Origin: Agathobacter ruminis
Lineage (GTDB): Bacteria; Bacillota; Clostridia; Lachnospirales; Lachnospiraceae
Assembly: GCF_002735305.1 (NCBI RefSeq)
Contig: NZ_PDYG01000134.1
Location: 122,484 to 186,483, forward strand
Length of the DNA: 64,000 nt
Direction: 5' to 3'
In this document: positions 35,168 to 43,703 of the stretch, piece after piece
Layout: each line of letters opens with the position of its first letter
Numbering within the stretch: position 1 is the first letter of the stretch
Translations under genes and position numbers: made by a program
The notes under the pieces: model-generated
Seen by the model: only the letters and a program-made list of their open reading frames with translations
Databases searched by the model: none
What the model was told of the DNA's origin: nothing

Positions 35168-36376
35168 ATGCAATTTGTAGCAACTGACGAATTGAAAACA
35201 GGGATGCGGTTGGCAAAACCAATCTATAACAAGAATGGTGTGTTACTGTATGATATTAATTCGCGACTGACAGTGGCTGCCATCAACAGTATTAAGAATT
35301 TCGGATTGATCGGAATCTATATTTTAGAGCCGGCAGAACCGGTTCCGCCGCTTTCACGAGAGGATATCGCGTTTGAACAGATGCAGACCATCTGTATGTT
35401 TAAGTTGCGCGAAATCATGGACCAGGTAGTTTCGCGCCAAAAAATAGATTCTTTAAACAGTCTGATTGAGGATATATTGCGCAATTATGGGAAACTGGAT
35501 CATCGCGTGAATTTTAATCAGAATCTACGCAGTCCGGAGGATTTTATGTACAAGCATGCAATCAGCACTGCGATTCTGGTGGCGATGATTACCAGCCGTT
35601 TGTCGTATACGGTGCAAAAACAGCGAACCATGATTGCAGCAGCTCTTTTGTTTGGCGTTGGATACCGATATGTACCGCGTGCCATTCTGGAAAAGGGCGA
35701 AGATCTTGATGAATCAGATCGTGAGGCGACGCGCCGGTCGCTTGCGAGAGGACTGGATTTTCTGTCCAACTATCGAGGAGACTTTGATTATTTTCCACGC
35801 GCGCTGGCTTTGATGCAGGTGTTTGTATATCACGGCTCGGATGATTTGGGCTCATTGAAACCGGACGAAGATTTACTGCAGATGCGGATGCTGTTGCGTG
35901 TGGCAGATCAGTTTGACCGCGCTACGGCAATGAACATTGGACATGCTCCGATCTCTGAAATCGCAGCAATTCGGATGCTTGAGTCTGATCCGTATGAGTA
36001 TCATCCGGTATATGTGACAACATTATGTGAATGCATTCATATTTGCCCGGGTGCAGCACGCGTGGATTTCGCAGATGGTACAAAGGGGATTGTCCTGGTC
36101 GAAAATCCGGTTGATTTTATGCATCCTGTGGTCCTTAGATTTTCGGATAATGAAATCTATGATTTGACGAAACCGGCCGTACAGCGGCTGATACAGATCA
36201 AAGATATCATGAAGACAATGGACAATCGCGTGAAGATGGATGCCGATACTATCAAGCAGTTTGTGCCGGATGAGAGGCTGATTGAATTGACGAAAAAATT
36301 CCGTGCGGCTTTATATCCTGTAGCATCCGGTCAAAGGACAAAGGAATATAAAGGCGATTTGGTTTCGCATATATAG
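35168..36376 (+). CDS. Degenerate HD-GYP protein (probable pseudo-enzyme)
   Basis: A 402-residue protein with the same plan as the HD-GYP at 6851-8029: an N-terminal DUF3391-like segment (ELKTGMRLAKPIYNKNGVLL) then an HD-like domain. The catalytic signatures are eroded. Where active members have HDIGK it reads LLFGVGYRYVP (about 160-170); instead of HHE..DGxGYP it has YHGSDDLG; the helix VADQFDRATA still echoes VADVYDAMTA. Metal binding is therefore unlikely, and it may bind a ligand or partner instead of cleaving cyclic di-GMP. GGAGAAGGGG precedes the ATG. Confidence 0.8.
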   Translation: MQFVATDELKTGMRLAKPIYNKNGVLLYDINSRLTVAAINSIKNFGLIGIYILEPAEPVPPLSREDIAFEQMQTICMFKLREIMDQVVSRQKIDSLNSLIEDILRNYGKLDHRVNFNQNLRSPEDFMYKHAISTAILVAMITSRLSYTVQKQRTMIAAALLFGVGYRYVPRAILEKGEDLDESDREATRRSLARGLDFLSNYRGDFDYFPRALALMQVFVYHGSDDLGSLKPDEDLLQMRMLLRVADQFDRATAMNIGHAPISEIAAIRMLESDPYEYHPVYVTTLCECIHICPGAARVDFADGTKGIVLVENPVDFMHPVVLRFSDNEIYDLTKPAVQRLIQIKDIMKTMDNRVKMDADTIKQFVPDERLIELTKKFRAALYPVASGQRTKEYKGDLVSHI

Positions 36377-36395
36377 AAAATAGTACATTTGGTCA

Positions 36396-36424
36396 TTGTG
36401 TTTGCCAAAGTGGACTGTTACAAT
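36396..36424 (+). promoter_or_regulatory. Promoter of the cell-wall hydrolase gene
   Basis: TTGTGT (36396-36401), 17-bp spacer, TACAAT (36419-36424). Confidence 0.55.
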
Positions 36425-36462
36425 GAGTTTATTGTGAAAAATAACAAGAAACGAGGAAAAAT

Positions 36463-37701
36463 ATGAAAAAGCGCATGACATTGGCAGTACTGGTTTTATC
36501 GCTGGTGATTGGCACAATTTCATATGGACCGCTGTCACGGACGGCGGCGACAACTTCGGATGACCTGGAGACACAGCAGGAGGAAGTGGATGAAGAAATC
36601 CGCAAGCTGAAAGAGCAGCTGGGTGACAGCAATTCCGAGCTGGATCATATTTCGTCGGATGTTGTCGAAATCGAGCACAATATAGAATCGACCGAAAAAG
36701 AAATTAAAAAACTGAATCAGAAGCTGGAAGAGGTGCAAAAAAGCGCAGACCGTCAGTATGAAGATATGAAACTGCGCATTCAATATATGTATGAGAATGA
36801 GGAGCAGTCTTCATGGGTTTATTTTCTGCAGGCCAAATCATTGTCCGATTTGATAAACCGCGTCGAATATGTCAGTCAGGTGACAAAACGTGATCGTGAA
36901 CTGGCTCAGGAATATGCGGACACCCTTTCCCAAATTAAAGAATACAAGACCGCACTCGAAGAAAAACAAAAAGTGCTGGTTGCAAAAAAAGAAGAATTAA
37001 AGAAAAAGCAGGATACGCTGCTGACTTCCATCAATTCTCTTTCATCGAATCTGGATGAGCAGGAGCAACTGTCGGATGAGATTGCACAACAATTGGAAGA
37101 AATCCGCGAAGAAGAGCGCAGGATGAAAGAGGAGGAGGCGCGCAAAGCCAATATCGAGGAGGAGCGTCGCAAGGCAAAGGAACTCGAAGAAGAATTGCGT
37201 CGCAAGCGTGAAGAAGAAGAAAAGAAGCGTCAGGAAGAGCAGGAAGACCCGCAGGACGAAGACCCGCAGAATCCGAATCCGGCTCCGGAACCGTCAGAGT
37301 CGGAATATATCATTCCGGTTCAGTCAGGGGAACTTGAACTGTTTGCAGCATTGCTGTTTTGTGAAGCCGGCGATCGCCGTTATCCGGATGCCATGCGGTA
37401 TGCGGTGGCATCTGTCGTGGTCAACCGTGTCCAAAGTTCCGGATTCCCGAATTCACTGACATCCGTGATTTACCAGAGCGGGCAATTCAGCCCTACCTTT
37501 CATGTGATTTCAAAATTTAATATGACTTATCTTGCAGCAGTCCTGAACGGTCATTATTGGACTGCCGACGACCGTGCGCATTGCATGGGAATTGTCAAAT
37601 CTGTTTTGAAGGGAAATATCACGGGAAACTGGCTGTATTTCCGCTATGATCCGGATGGAAAGAGGGAAGGTGAGCACATCGGAACGGAAGTGTTCTATTG
37701 A
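36463..37701 (+). CDS. Secreted coiled-coil cell-wall hydrolase (SleB/CwlJ-like domain)
   Basis: A 412-residue exported protein. A signal peptide (about 1-29) leads into a long PcsB-like coiled coil (about 32-255; heptads rich in E, K, L, Q), a basic-acidic Arg/Glu repeat stretch, a Pro-rich linker (PQNPNPAPEPSE), and a C-terminal Hydrolase_2 domain (about 290-412) with LFAALLFCEAGDRRYPDAMRYAVASVV and SGQFSP. Such domains are lytic or amidase-like wall enzymes; here, with no sporulation genes in sight, a role in vegetative division is more likely than spore germination. The coiled coil may couple it to FtsEX, by analogy with PcsB. Confidence 0.82.
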   Translation: MKKRMTLAVLVLSLVIGTISYGPLSRTAATTSDDLETQQEEVDEEIRKLKEQLGDSNSELDHISSDVVEIEHNIESTEKEIKKLNQKLEEVQKSADRQYEDMKLRIQYMYENEEQSSWVYFLQAKSLSDLINRVEYVSQVTKRDRELAQEYADTLSQIKEYKTALEEKQKVLVAKKEELKKKQDTLLTSINSLSSNLDEQEQLSDEIAQQLEEIREEERRMKEEEARKANIEEERRKAKELEEELRRKREEEEKKRQEEQEDPQDEDPQNPNPAPEPSESEYIIPVQSGELELFAALLFCEAGDRRYPDAMRYAVASVVVNRVQSSGFPNSLTSVIYQSGQFSPTFHVISKFNMTYLAAVLNGHYWTADDRAHCMGIVKSVLKGNITGNWLYFRYDPDGKREGEHIGTEVFY

Positions 37702-37726
37702 TGATCCCCGGTTTGACAGAAATAGG

Positions 37727-37755
37727 TTGCGTTGACGGGCATTATGTGATAAAAT
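37727..37755 (+). promoter_or_regulatory. Promoter of the butyrate operon
   Basis: Best fit is TTGCGT (37727-37732), 17-bp spacer, TAAAAT (37750-37755) with TGTGA in front. A TTGACG overlapping the -35 (37732-37737) is too close to that -10. Confidence 0.5.
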
Positions 37756-37760
37756 AGTGC

Positions 37761-37778
37761 TTGTTAAAAGATTAACAA
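37761..37778. promoter_or_regulatory. Rex-type redox operator
   Basis: TTGTTAA-AAGA-TTAACAA, a perfect 18-base inverted repeat that matches the known Rex consensus TTGTTAANNNNTTAACAA at every specified base. It overlaps the expected start site, just downstream of the -10 box, ideal for repression. Rex leaves DNA when NADH is high; it is known to control butyrate and alcohol genes in Clostridia. Confidence 0.88.
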
Positions 37779-37845
37779 GAAGCTGAGAGTGACAACTGGA
37801 GGGAATTCTTGGCACAACGAACTTGGAAAAGGAGAGGACATTAAC

Positions 37846-39033
37846 ATGGCAAAAAGAGTTGTTTTAGCAGGCGCATGCCGTACTGCAATCGGCAAAATGG
37901 GCGGTGCACTTTCAAACACACCGGCTGCAGATCTTGGAGCAATCGTAATTAAGGAAGCATTAAACAGAGCAGGCGTACCTGCAGATCAGGTAGACGAAGT
38001 TCTTATGGGATGTGTAATTCAGGCTGCACAGGGACAGAATGTGGCTCGTCAGGCATCTATCAAGGCAGGACTTCCGATTGAGGTTCCGGCTGTAACATTG
38101 AATGTCGTTTGTGGATCTGGACTTAAGTGCGTAAACGAAGCTGCTGCACAGATTCTTTCAGGACAGTCTGACATTGTAGTAGCAGGAGGTATGGAGAACA
38201 TGTCTATGGCTCCATATGCTATGACAAAAGCTCGTTTTGGATATAGAATGAACAATGCAACAATCATCGATACCATGGTAAATGATGCATTGACCGATGC
38301 ATTCAACAACTACCACATGATGATTACTGCAGAAAATGTATGCGATAAGTACGGAATTACCCGTGAAGAATTAGACGCATTCTCTGCTAATTCTCAGCAG
38401 AAGTGTGAAGCTGCAATCGCTGCAGGCAAATTTGATGATGAAATCGTTCCTGTACCTGTAAAGGTTAAGAAGGAAATGGTTGACTTCGTTAAGGATGAGG
38501 GACCACGTCCTGGAACAACCGCAGAGAGCCTTGCAAACTTAAAGTGCTGTTCTGGTAAGCAGGGTGGACTTGTTACCGCAGGTAACGCATCCGGCATCAA
38601 TGACGGTGCAGCTGCAATCGTTGTTATGAGCGAAGAAAAGGCAAAGGAACTCGGTGTTAAGCCAATGGCTACATGGGTTGCCGGAGCACTTGGCGGTGTT
38701 GAGCCTGAAATCATGGGTGTTGGACCTGTTGCATCTACCAGAAAGGTATTTGAGAAGACCGGTCTTACCATCGACGACATCGATTTGGTAGAAGCAAATG
38801 AAGCATTCGCTGCACAGTCTATCGCAGTTGCCCGTGACCTGAACTTTGACATGAGCAAAGTAAATGTAAACGGTGGTGCAATTGCACTTGGACATCCGGT
38901 TGGAGCTTCAGGATGCCGTATCCTTGTAACACTTCTTCACGAGATGGCAAGAAGCGGAGCAAACAGAGGTCTTGCTACTCTTTGCATCGGTGGTGGTATG
39001 GGTTGCTCAACCATCGTTGAAGCTTACAAGTAA
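37846..39033 (+). CDS. thlA: Acetyl-CoA acetyltransferase (thiolase)
   Basis: Condenses two acetyl-CoA to acetoacetyl-CoA, the first step of butyrate formation. The 395-residue protein has nucleophile Cys89 (NVVCGSGLKCV), the catalytic His in GGAIALGHPVGASG, and the second Cys in CIGGGMG near the end. ATG 37846 follows AAGGAGAGG; an upstream in-frame start is not supported. Codons are strongly biased (GCA, GGA, AAG), fitting high expression. It heads the thl-hbd-bcd-etfB-etfA run and lies behind the Rex-type site. Confidence 0.96.
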   Translation: MAKRVVLAGACRTAIGKMGGALSNTPAADLGAIVIKEALNRAGVPADQVDEVLMGCVIQAAQGQNVARQASIKAGLPIEVPAVTLNVVCGSGLKCVNEAAAQILSGQSDIVVAGGMENMSMAPYAMTKARFGYRMNNATIIDTMVNDALTDAFNNYHMMITAENVCDKYGITREELDAFSANSQQKCEAAIAAGKFDDEIVPVPVKVKKEMVDFVKDEGPRPGTTAESLANLKCCSGKQGGLVTAGNASGINDGAAAIVVMSEEKAKELGVKPMATWVAGALGGVEPEIMGVGPVASTRKVFEKTGLTIDDIDLVEANEAFAAQSIAVARDLNFDMSKVNVNGGAIALGHPVGASGCRILVTLLHEMARSGANRGLATLCIGGGMGCSTIVEAYK

Positions 39034-39057
39034 AAAATAAAAATGTATTTTACCGAT

Positions 39058-39091
39058 GAGCAGTGGATGCACGGCAGACACTGCTCGTCTG
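39058..39091 (+). promoter_or_regulatory. Alternative stem-loops between thl and hbd
   Basis: GAGCAGTG (39058-39065) pairs with CACTGCTC (39079-39086). Alternatively CAGAC (39075-39079) pairs with GTCTG (39087-39091); the two structures exclude each other. TATTTTTTT follows 11 bases later, so this may be a partial terminator or an mRNA processing or stability element in the operon. Confidence 0.4.
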
Positions 39092-39189
39092 TGGTGAATC
39101 ATATTTTTTTAGACCCTTTGTGAAAAAATAGACATTCCTGTCAATTCTTTCACATGAGATAAAATATCAAAAGATCAAGGAGAGAAAAA

Positions 39190-40062
39190 ATGAAGGTAGG
39201 TATTATCGGAGCTGGTACTATGGGCCAGGGAATTGCAAAAGCATTTGCTCAGGTTGATGGCTATGAAGTTGCACTTTGCGATATCAAGCAGGAGTGGGCT
39301 GAGAACGGAAAGGCTAAGATTGAGAAAGGCTACGCAAAGCTTGTAGCAAAAGAAAAGATGACTCAGGAGAAGGCTGATGCAATTGTTGCAAAGATCACTC
39401 CTGGTTTAAAGGAAGATTTGTGTGCAGATTGCGATCTTATCGTAGAAGCTGCATTTGAGAACATGGAAGTTAAGAAGACAACTTTCGCAGAATTAGACAA
39501 GATCTGCAAGCCGGAGTGTATTTTTGCATCCAACACTTCTTCTCTTTCAATTACAGAAATCGGAAACGGATTGACCCGCCCAATGGTAGGTATGCATTTC
39601 TTCAATCCTGCAGACCGTATGAAGTTAATCGAAGTTATCGCAGGTGTGAATACTCCGGTTGAAACCGTAGATTGCATTAAGAAGATTTCCGAAGAAATCG
39701 GAAAGACTCCTGTACAGGTAAATGAAGCAGCAGGATTCGTAGTAAACCGTATCCTGATCCCAATGATTAACGAAGCTGCATTCATCAAGATGGAAGGTGT
39801 ATCTGATATCGCAGGTATCGACACTGCTATGAAGCTTGGTGCAAATCATCCAATGGGACCATTGGAGCTTGGTGATTTCATCGGTTTGGATATCTGCCTT
39901 GCAATTATGGACGTACTTTACAACGAGACCGGCGATTCCAAGTATCGCGCATGCCCATTGATCCGCAAGATGGTTCGTGGTGGAAACCTCGGTGTTAAGT
40001 CTGGCAAGGGATTCTACAAGTACAACGAAGATCGTACAAAGACTCCTGTAGATGCACAATAA
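39190..40062 (+). CDS. hbd: 3-hydroxybutyryl-CoA dehydrogenase
   Basis: Reduces acetoacetyl-CoA to 3-hydroxybutyryl-CoA with NADH. The 290 residues include the Rossmann GAGTMGQG (7-14), ASNTSSLSI, catalytic His136 in GMHFFNPADRMKLIEV, and AAGFVVNRILIPMINEA. AAGGAGAG precedes the ATG. A 156-base gap with stem-loops and an AT-rich patch separates it from thl; a secondary promoter (TAAAAT near 39163) is possible. The crotonase gene (crt) normally next to hbd in clostridial clusters is absent from the window. Confidence 0.96.
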   Translation: MKVGIIGAGTMGQGIAKAFAQVDGYEVALCDIKQEWAENGKAKIEKGYAKLVAKEKMTQEKADAIVAKITPGLKEDLCADCDLIVEAAFENMEVKKTTFAELDKICKPECIFASNTSSLSITEIGNGLTRPMVGMHFFNPADRMKLIEVIAGVNTPVETVDCIKKISEEIGKTPVQVNEAAGFVVNRILIPMINEAAFIKMEGVSDIAGIDTAMKLGANHPMGPLELGDFIGLDICLAIMDVLYNETGDSKYRACPLIRKMVRGGNLGVKSGKGFYKYNEDRTKTPVDAQ

Positions 40063-40095
40063 GATCAATCAAATAATATAGAAGGAGACGAAAAC

Positions 40096-41250
40096 ATGGA
40101 CTTCACATTAGATCAGAAACATGAGATGGCCCGCGGCTTATTCAGAGATTTCGCTGAAACCGAAGTTAAGCCATTGGCACAGGAAACCGACGAGACTGAG
40201 GTATTTCCTCAGGTAACCGTCGATAAAATGGGAAGATTTGGATTTATGGGAATTCCTGTTCCGAAGGAGTACGGCGGACAGGGATGTGATCCTCTTACCT
40301 ATGTAATGTGTGTAGAAGAATTATCAAAGGTTTGCGCTACTACCGGCGTAATCGTTTCTGCACATACCTCTCTCTGCATCGATCCGATTTTGACATACGG
40401 AACCGAAGAGCAGAAGCAGAAATATGTTCGCGCACTTGCTACCGGAGAAAAGCTTGGTGCATTCGCACTGACTGAGCCTGGCGCAGGTACTGACGCTCAG
40501 GGCGCTCAGACAAAGGCTGTTCTGGATGGAGACGAGTGGGTATTAAACGGCTCTAAGTGCTTCATCACAAACGGTAAGGTTGCTGATGTTTATATCGTAA
40601 TCGCAATCACTTCCGTAACAGAAGACAAGCGTGGACGTAAGAAGAAGAACTTCTCTGCATTTATCGTTGAGAAGGGTGCTCCTGGATTCTCATTCGGAAC
40701 CAAGGAGAAGAAGATGGGTATCCGCGGATCTTCTACTTATGAATTAATTTTCGAAGATTGCAGAATTCCTAAGGATGCAATCCTTGGACCGGAAGGAAAG
40801 GGATTCCCAATCGCAATGCACACTCTTGATGGTGGTCGTATCGGTATCGCTGCTCAGGCACTCGGAATTGCAGAAGGTGCTTTGGATCGTGCAGTTGCTT
40901 ATACCAAAGAGCGTAAGCAGTTCGGTCGTTCTATCGCAGCACAGCAGAACACCCAGTTTGTACTTGCAGATCTTGCAGCAAAGGTTGAGGCAGCTCAGCT
41001 TCTTGTTTACAAGGCAGCAAAGGCAAAGGAAACCCAGAAGGTTTACTCTGTAGAAGCAGCAAAGGCTAAGCTTTTTGCAGCTGAGACCGCTATGGAAGTT
41101 ACCACAAAGGTTGTACAGCTCTTCGGTGGATACGGATATATCCGTGAGTATGATGTTGAGCGTATGATGCGTGACGCTAAGATCACAGAGATCTACGAAG
41201 GAACTTCAGAAGTTCAGCGTATGGTAATCTCTGGTGCATTATTGAAGTAG
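40096..41250 (+). CDS. bcd: Butyryl-CoA dehydrogenase
   Basis: FAD enzyme that reduces crotonyl-CoA to butyryl-CoA; with EtfAB it can bifurcate electrons from NADH to ferredoxin. The 384-residue chain has the acyl-CoA dehydrogenase signatures GAFALTEPGAGTDA, CFITNG, GLNVKS-equivalent MGIRGSSTYEL, and catalytic Glu368 in YEGTSEVQR. Adjacent etfB and etfA argue for the short-chain butyryl enzyme over other acyl-CoA dehydrogenases. AAGGAGACG is the ribosome site. Confidence 0.96.
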   Translation: MDFTLDQKHEMARGLFRDFAETEVKPLAQETDETEVFPQVTVDKMGRFGFMGIPVPKEYGGQGCDPLTYVMCVEELSKVCATTGVIVSAHTSLCIDPILTYGTEEQKQKYVRALATGEKLGAFALTEPGAGTDAQGAQTKAVLDGDEWVLNGSKCFITNGKVADVYIVIAITSVTEDKRGRKKKNFSAFIVEKGAPGFSFGTKEKKMGIRGSSTYELIFEDCRIPKDAILGPEGKGFPIAMHTLDGGRIGIAAQALGIAEGALDRAVAYTKERKQFGRSIAAQQNTQFVLADLAAKVEAAQLLVYKAAKAKETQKVYSVEAAKAKLFAAETAMEVTTKVVQLFGGYGYIREYDVERMMRDAKITEIYEGTSEVQRMVISGALLK

Positions 41251-41263
41251 GAGGAAGAAATAC

Positions 41264-42049
41264 ATGAATATCGTTGTATGTATTAAACAGGTTCCGGATA
41301 CCGCTGGCGGAGTAAAGTTCAACCCGGACGGAACACTTGATAGAGCATCTATGCTTGCAATCATGAACCCGGATGATAAGGCTGGTCTTGAGGCCGCTCT
41401 TAGAATCAAAGATGCAACCGGAGCAAAGGTTACCGTTCTTACCATGGGTCTTCCAAAGGCAGATGTGATGCTTCGTGAAGCTATGGCTATGGGTGCTGAT
41501 GAAGCAATCCTTGTAACAGACCGCGTACTTGGTGGTGCTGATACCTGGGCTACTTCTTCAACTGTTGCAGCTGCTGTTAAGAAATTGGATTATGATTTGA
41601 TCATTACCGGTCGTCAGGCAATCGACGGAGATACCGCTCAGGTAGGACCTCAGATTGCAGAACATCTTGGACTTCCTGTTATTTCCTATGCAGAAGACAT
41701 CAAGGTTGAAGGCGACAGCGTAGTTGTAAAGAGACAGTACGAAGACAGATATCATATGGTAAAGGCTAAGATGCCATGCCTGATTACTGCTCTTTCAGAA
41801 TTAAACGAGCCTAGATACATGACTCCTGGCGGAATTTTTGACGCTTATGATGAGAAGGAAGTAACTGTATGGGGCAGAGCAGATTTGACTGATCTTGACG
41901 ATGCAAACATCGGTCTTGCAGGCTCACCAACAAAGATCGCAAAGGCTTCCGATAAGGTAGCAAAGGGTGCCGGAGAAAAGGTTAACCTTGATCCGACTGA
42001 ATCTGTAAACTACCTCATGGAGAAGTTCCGTGAGAAGCACATCATCTAA
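41264..42049 (+). CDS. etfB: Electron transfer flavoprotein, beta subunit
   Basis: A 261-residue partner of EtfA and Bcd. It begins MNIVVCIKQVPDTAGG and contains MNPDDKAGLEAALRIKD, ATSSTVAAAVKKLDYDLIITGRQAIDGDTAQVGPQIAEHLG and the EtfB signature LPCLITALSELNEPRYMTPGGI (variant MPCLITAL). In bifurcating complexes this subunit binds the FAD that takes electrons from NADH. GAGGA lies 13 bases after the bcd stop region, so translation follows directly. Confidence 0.95.
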   Translation: MNIVVCIKQVPDTAGGVKFNPDGTLDRASMLAIMNPDDKAGLEAALRIKDATGAKVTVLTMGLPKADVMLREAMAMGADEAILVTDRVLGGADTWATSSTVAAAVKKLDYDLIITGRQAIDGDTAQVGPQIAEHLGLPVISYAEDIKVEGDSVVVKRQYEDRYHMVKAKMPCLITALSELNEPRYMTPGGIFDAYDEKEVTVWGRADLTDLDDANIGLAGSPTKIAKASDKVAKGAGEKVNLDPTESVNYLMEKFREKHII

Positions 42050-42104
42050 TCGATGTGTCAATTAGAAGCGTAAATTTTCATATTATCATAATAGGAGAAT
42101 AAAC

Positions 42105-43148
42105 ATGGGTTTAGAAGAATATAAGGGCGTCTATGTGTTCGCCCAGCAGGTAGACAATGAGTTAAGCTCAATTGCTTTCGAATTGATCGGAAAGGGAAAA
42201 GAGCTTGCTGAAAAGTTAGGTACCGATGTGACCGCTGTACTCTTGGGCTCCAATGTTGGAAGCCTTACCGATGAGTTAGGTGCATACGGTGCAGACAAGG
42301 TTATCGTTGTAGATAATCCTTTATTGGAGACTTACCGCACAGAGCCTTATGCACAGGCTTTGACAGCTGTAATCAATACTTACAAGCCGGAAATTATGTT
42401 GGTTGGTGCAACCGCAATCGGTCGTGACCTCGGTCCTACCGTTTCTGCAAGAGTTGCAACCGGTCTTACCGCTGACTGTACCGTTCTTGAGATTGGTGAT
42501 TTCCCACTCAATCCAATTCCTGGTAAGGAAGATCAGCAGAAGCACAACCAGCTTCTTATGACTCGTCCGGCATTTGGTGGAAACACCATCGCAACCATCG
42601 CTTGTCCGAACAACCGTCCTCAGATGGCAACCGTTCGTCCTGGTGTTATGCAGAAGCTTCCAAAGGATCCTTCTCATAAGGCAGAAGTCATCAACTTTGA
42701 TGCAGGCCTGGTTGAAAACAATCGTTATGTAGAAATTCTTGAAGTTGTAAAGGCAGTTGGAAACGTTGAGAACATCATGGACGCAAAGGTTCTTGTATCC
42801 GGTGGTCGTGGTGTTGGATCCGAAGAAGGATTCGAGCAGTTGAAAGAGCTTGCTTCATGCTTCAAGGGCGGAATGGTATCCTGCTCACGTGCCGTTGTTG
42901 AGAACGGATGGTTAGCACAGGATTATCAGGTTGGACAGACCGGAAAGACCGTTCGTCCAAACATCTATTTCGCTATCGGTATTTCAGGAGCCATCCAGCA
43001 CGTTGCTGGTATGGAAGAGTCTGACCTCATCATCGCAATCAACAAGGATGAGGATGCTCCAATCTTCGATGTAGCTGACTACGGTCTCGTAGGCGACTGG
43101 AAGAAGATTGTGCCACAGCTAACAGCAGCCCTCAAGGCTGAGAACTAA
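42105..43148 (+). CDS. etfA: Electron transfer flavoprotein, alpha subunit
   Basis: A 347-residue FAD subunit. The C-terminal FAD domain is clear: [18 protein letters not shown], the GQTGKTVRP loop and [15 protein letters not shown], then [12 protein letters not shown]. The N-terminal half is an adenine-nucleotide-hydrolase-like fold. There is no N-terminal ferredoxin extension, unlike some Etf-alpha proteins. AGGAG precedes the ATG; a 55-base gap separates it from etfB. It closes the operon and a strong terminator follows. Confidence 0.95.
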   Translation: MGLEEYKGVYVFAQQVDNELSSIAFELIGKGKELAEKLGTDVTAVLLGSNVGSLTDELGAYGADKVIVVDNPLLETYRTEPYAQALTAVINTYKPEIMLVGATAIGRDLGPTVSARVATGLTADCTVLEIGDFPLNPIPGKEDQQKHNQLLMTRPAFGGNTIATIACPNNRPQMATVRPGVMQKLPKDPSHKAEVINFDAGLVENNRYVEILEVVKAVGNVENIMDAKVLVSGGRGVGSEEGFEQLKELASCFKGGMVSCSRAVVENGWLAQDYQVGQTGKTVRPNIYFAIGISGAIQHVAGMEESDLIIAINKDEDAPIFDVADYGLVGDWKKIVPQLTAALKAEN

Positions 43149-43166
43149 AATTCGTCTCCTAATCTT

Positions 43167-43200
43167 GAAAAGAGCCTCCCGTCAGGGGGGCTCTTTTCAC
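43167..43200 (+). terminator. Terminator of the butyrate operon
   Basis: GC-rich hairpin: GAAAAGAGCC...CCC pairs with GGG...GGCTCTTTTC (43168-43181 / 43187-43199), short loop. The T4 tract is inside the stem end. Confidence 0.85.
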
Positions 43201-43210
43201 TAGAAAATGA

Positions 43211-43239
43211 TTGTATGTTTCAGTTAAATTAGGTATAAT
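43211..43239 (+). promoter_or_regulatory. Promoter for the 43287 and 43704 genes
   Basis: TTGTAT (43211-43216), 17-bp spacer, TATAAT (43234-43239). A leader hairpin ACATTTC / GAAATGT (43251-43257 / 43263-43269) follows before the ribosome site. Confidence 0.65.
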
Positions 43240-43286
43240 TTGAGACATAGACATTTCAGAAAGAAATGTAGGAAGGAGTAAGGAAA

Positions 43287-43691
43287 ATGGATAAGGCAAA
43301 CAAAGTTTTAAAGCCGATTGTCATTGTACTTGGGGTTTTGATTGTTGCTATGATCGCGTTGACCATTGTTGTAAAAGTGGTTGGAAGTACGGGATCCGGC
43401 AAGACAGTTGAGACCAAAGATGTCACAGTGACAGAAACAACTGAGTCTGCAGAAGAAGTCACGACAGAATGGTCATATGAGGATTACTCAACAAAGGCTA
43501 ATGTCGAAGAGCAAAAGGCTCCAAAGGACGATCAGAAAAAAGACGATCAGAAAAAGGACAAAAAAAAGGAAAACGGAGCGACAGAAGAGTCTTCTGAGAC
43601 AGAAACAGAAACAGAAACAACCAGCGAGACTGAGAGCGAGAGCGAAGGAGCTGAGGCTACTTCTGGCAACGATCTCAATGCACCGCAGTAA
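43287..43691 (+). CDS. Small single-span membrane protein with low-complexity tail
   Basis: A 134-residue protein not assigned to a family. One membrane helix (about 11-32) follows a short basic start. The rest is low-complexity: a Thr/Glu region, a Lys/Asp run (DDQKKDDQKKDKKK), then Thr-Glu and Ser-Glu repeats. The tail is probably extracellular and disordered. GAAGGAG is the ribosome site. It lies 12 bases before the zinc-ribbon membrane protein gene, so the two may be made together. The repeats look prone to length variation between strains. Confidence 0.65.
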   Translation: MDKANKVLKPIVIVLGVLIVAMIALTIVVKVVGSTGSGKTVETKDVTVTETTESAEEVTTEWSYEDYSTKANVEEQKAPKDDQKKDDQKKDKKKENGATEESSETETETETTSETESESEGAEATSGNDLNAPQ

Positions 43692-43703
43692 GGAGGAGAC
43701 AAG

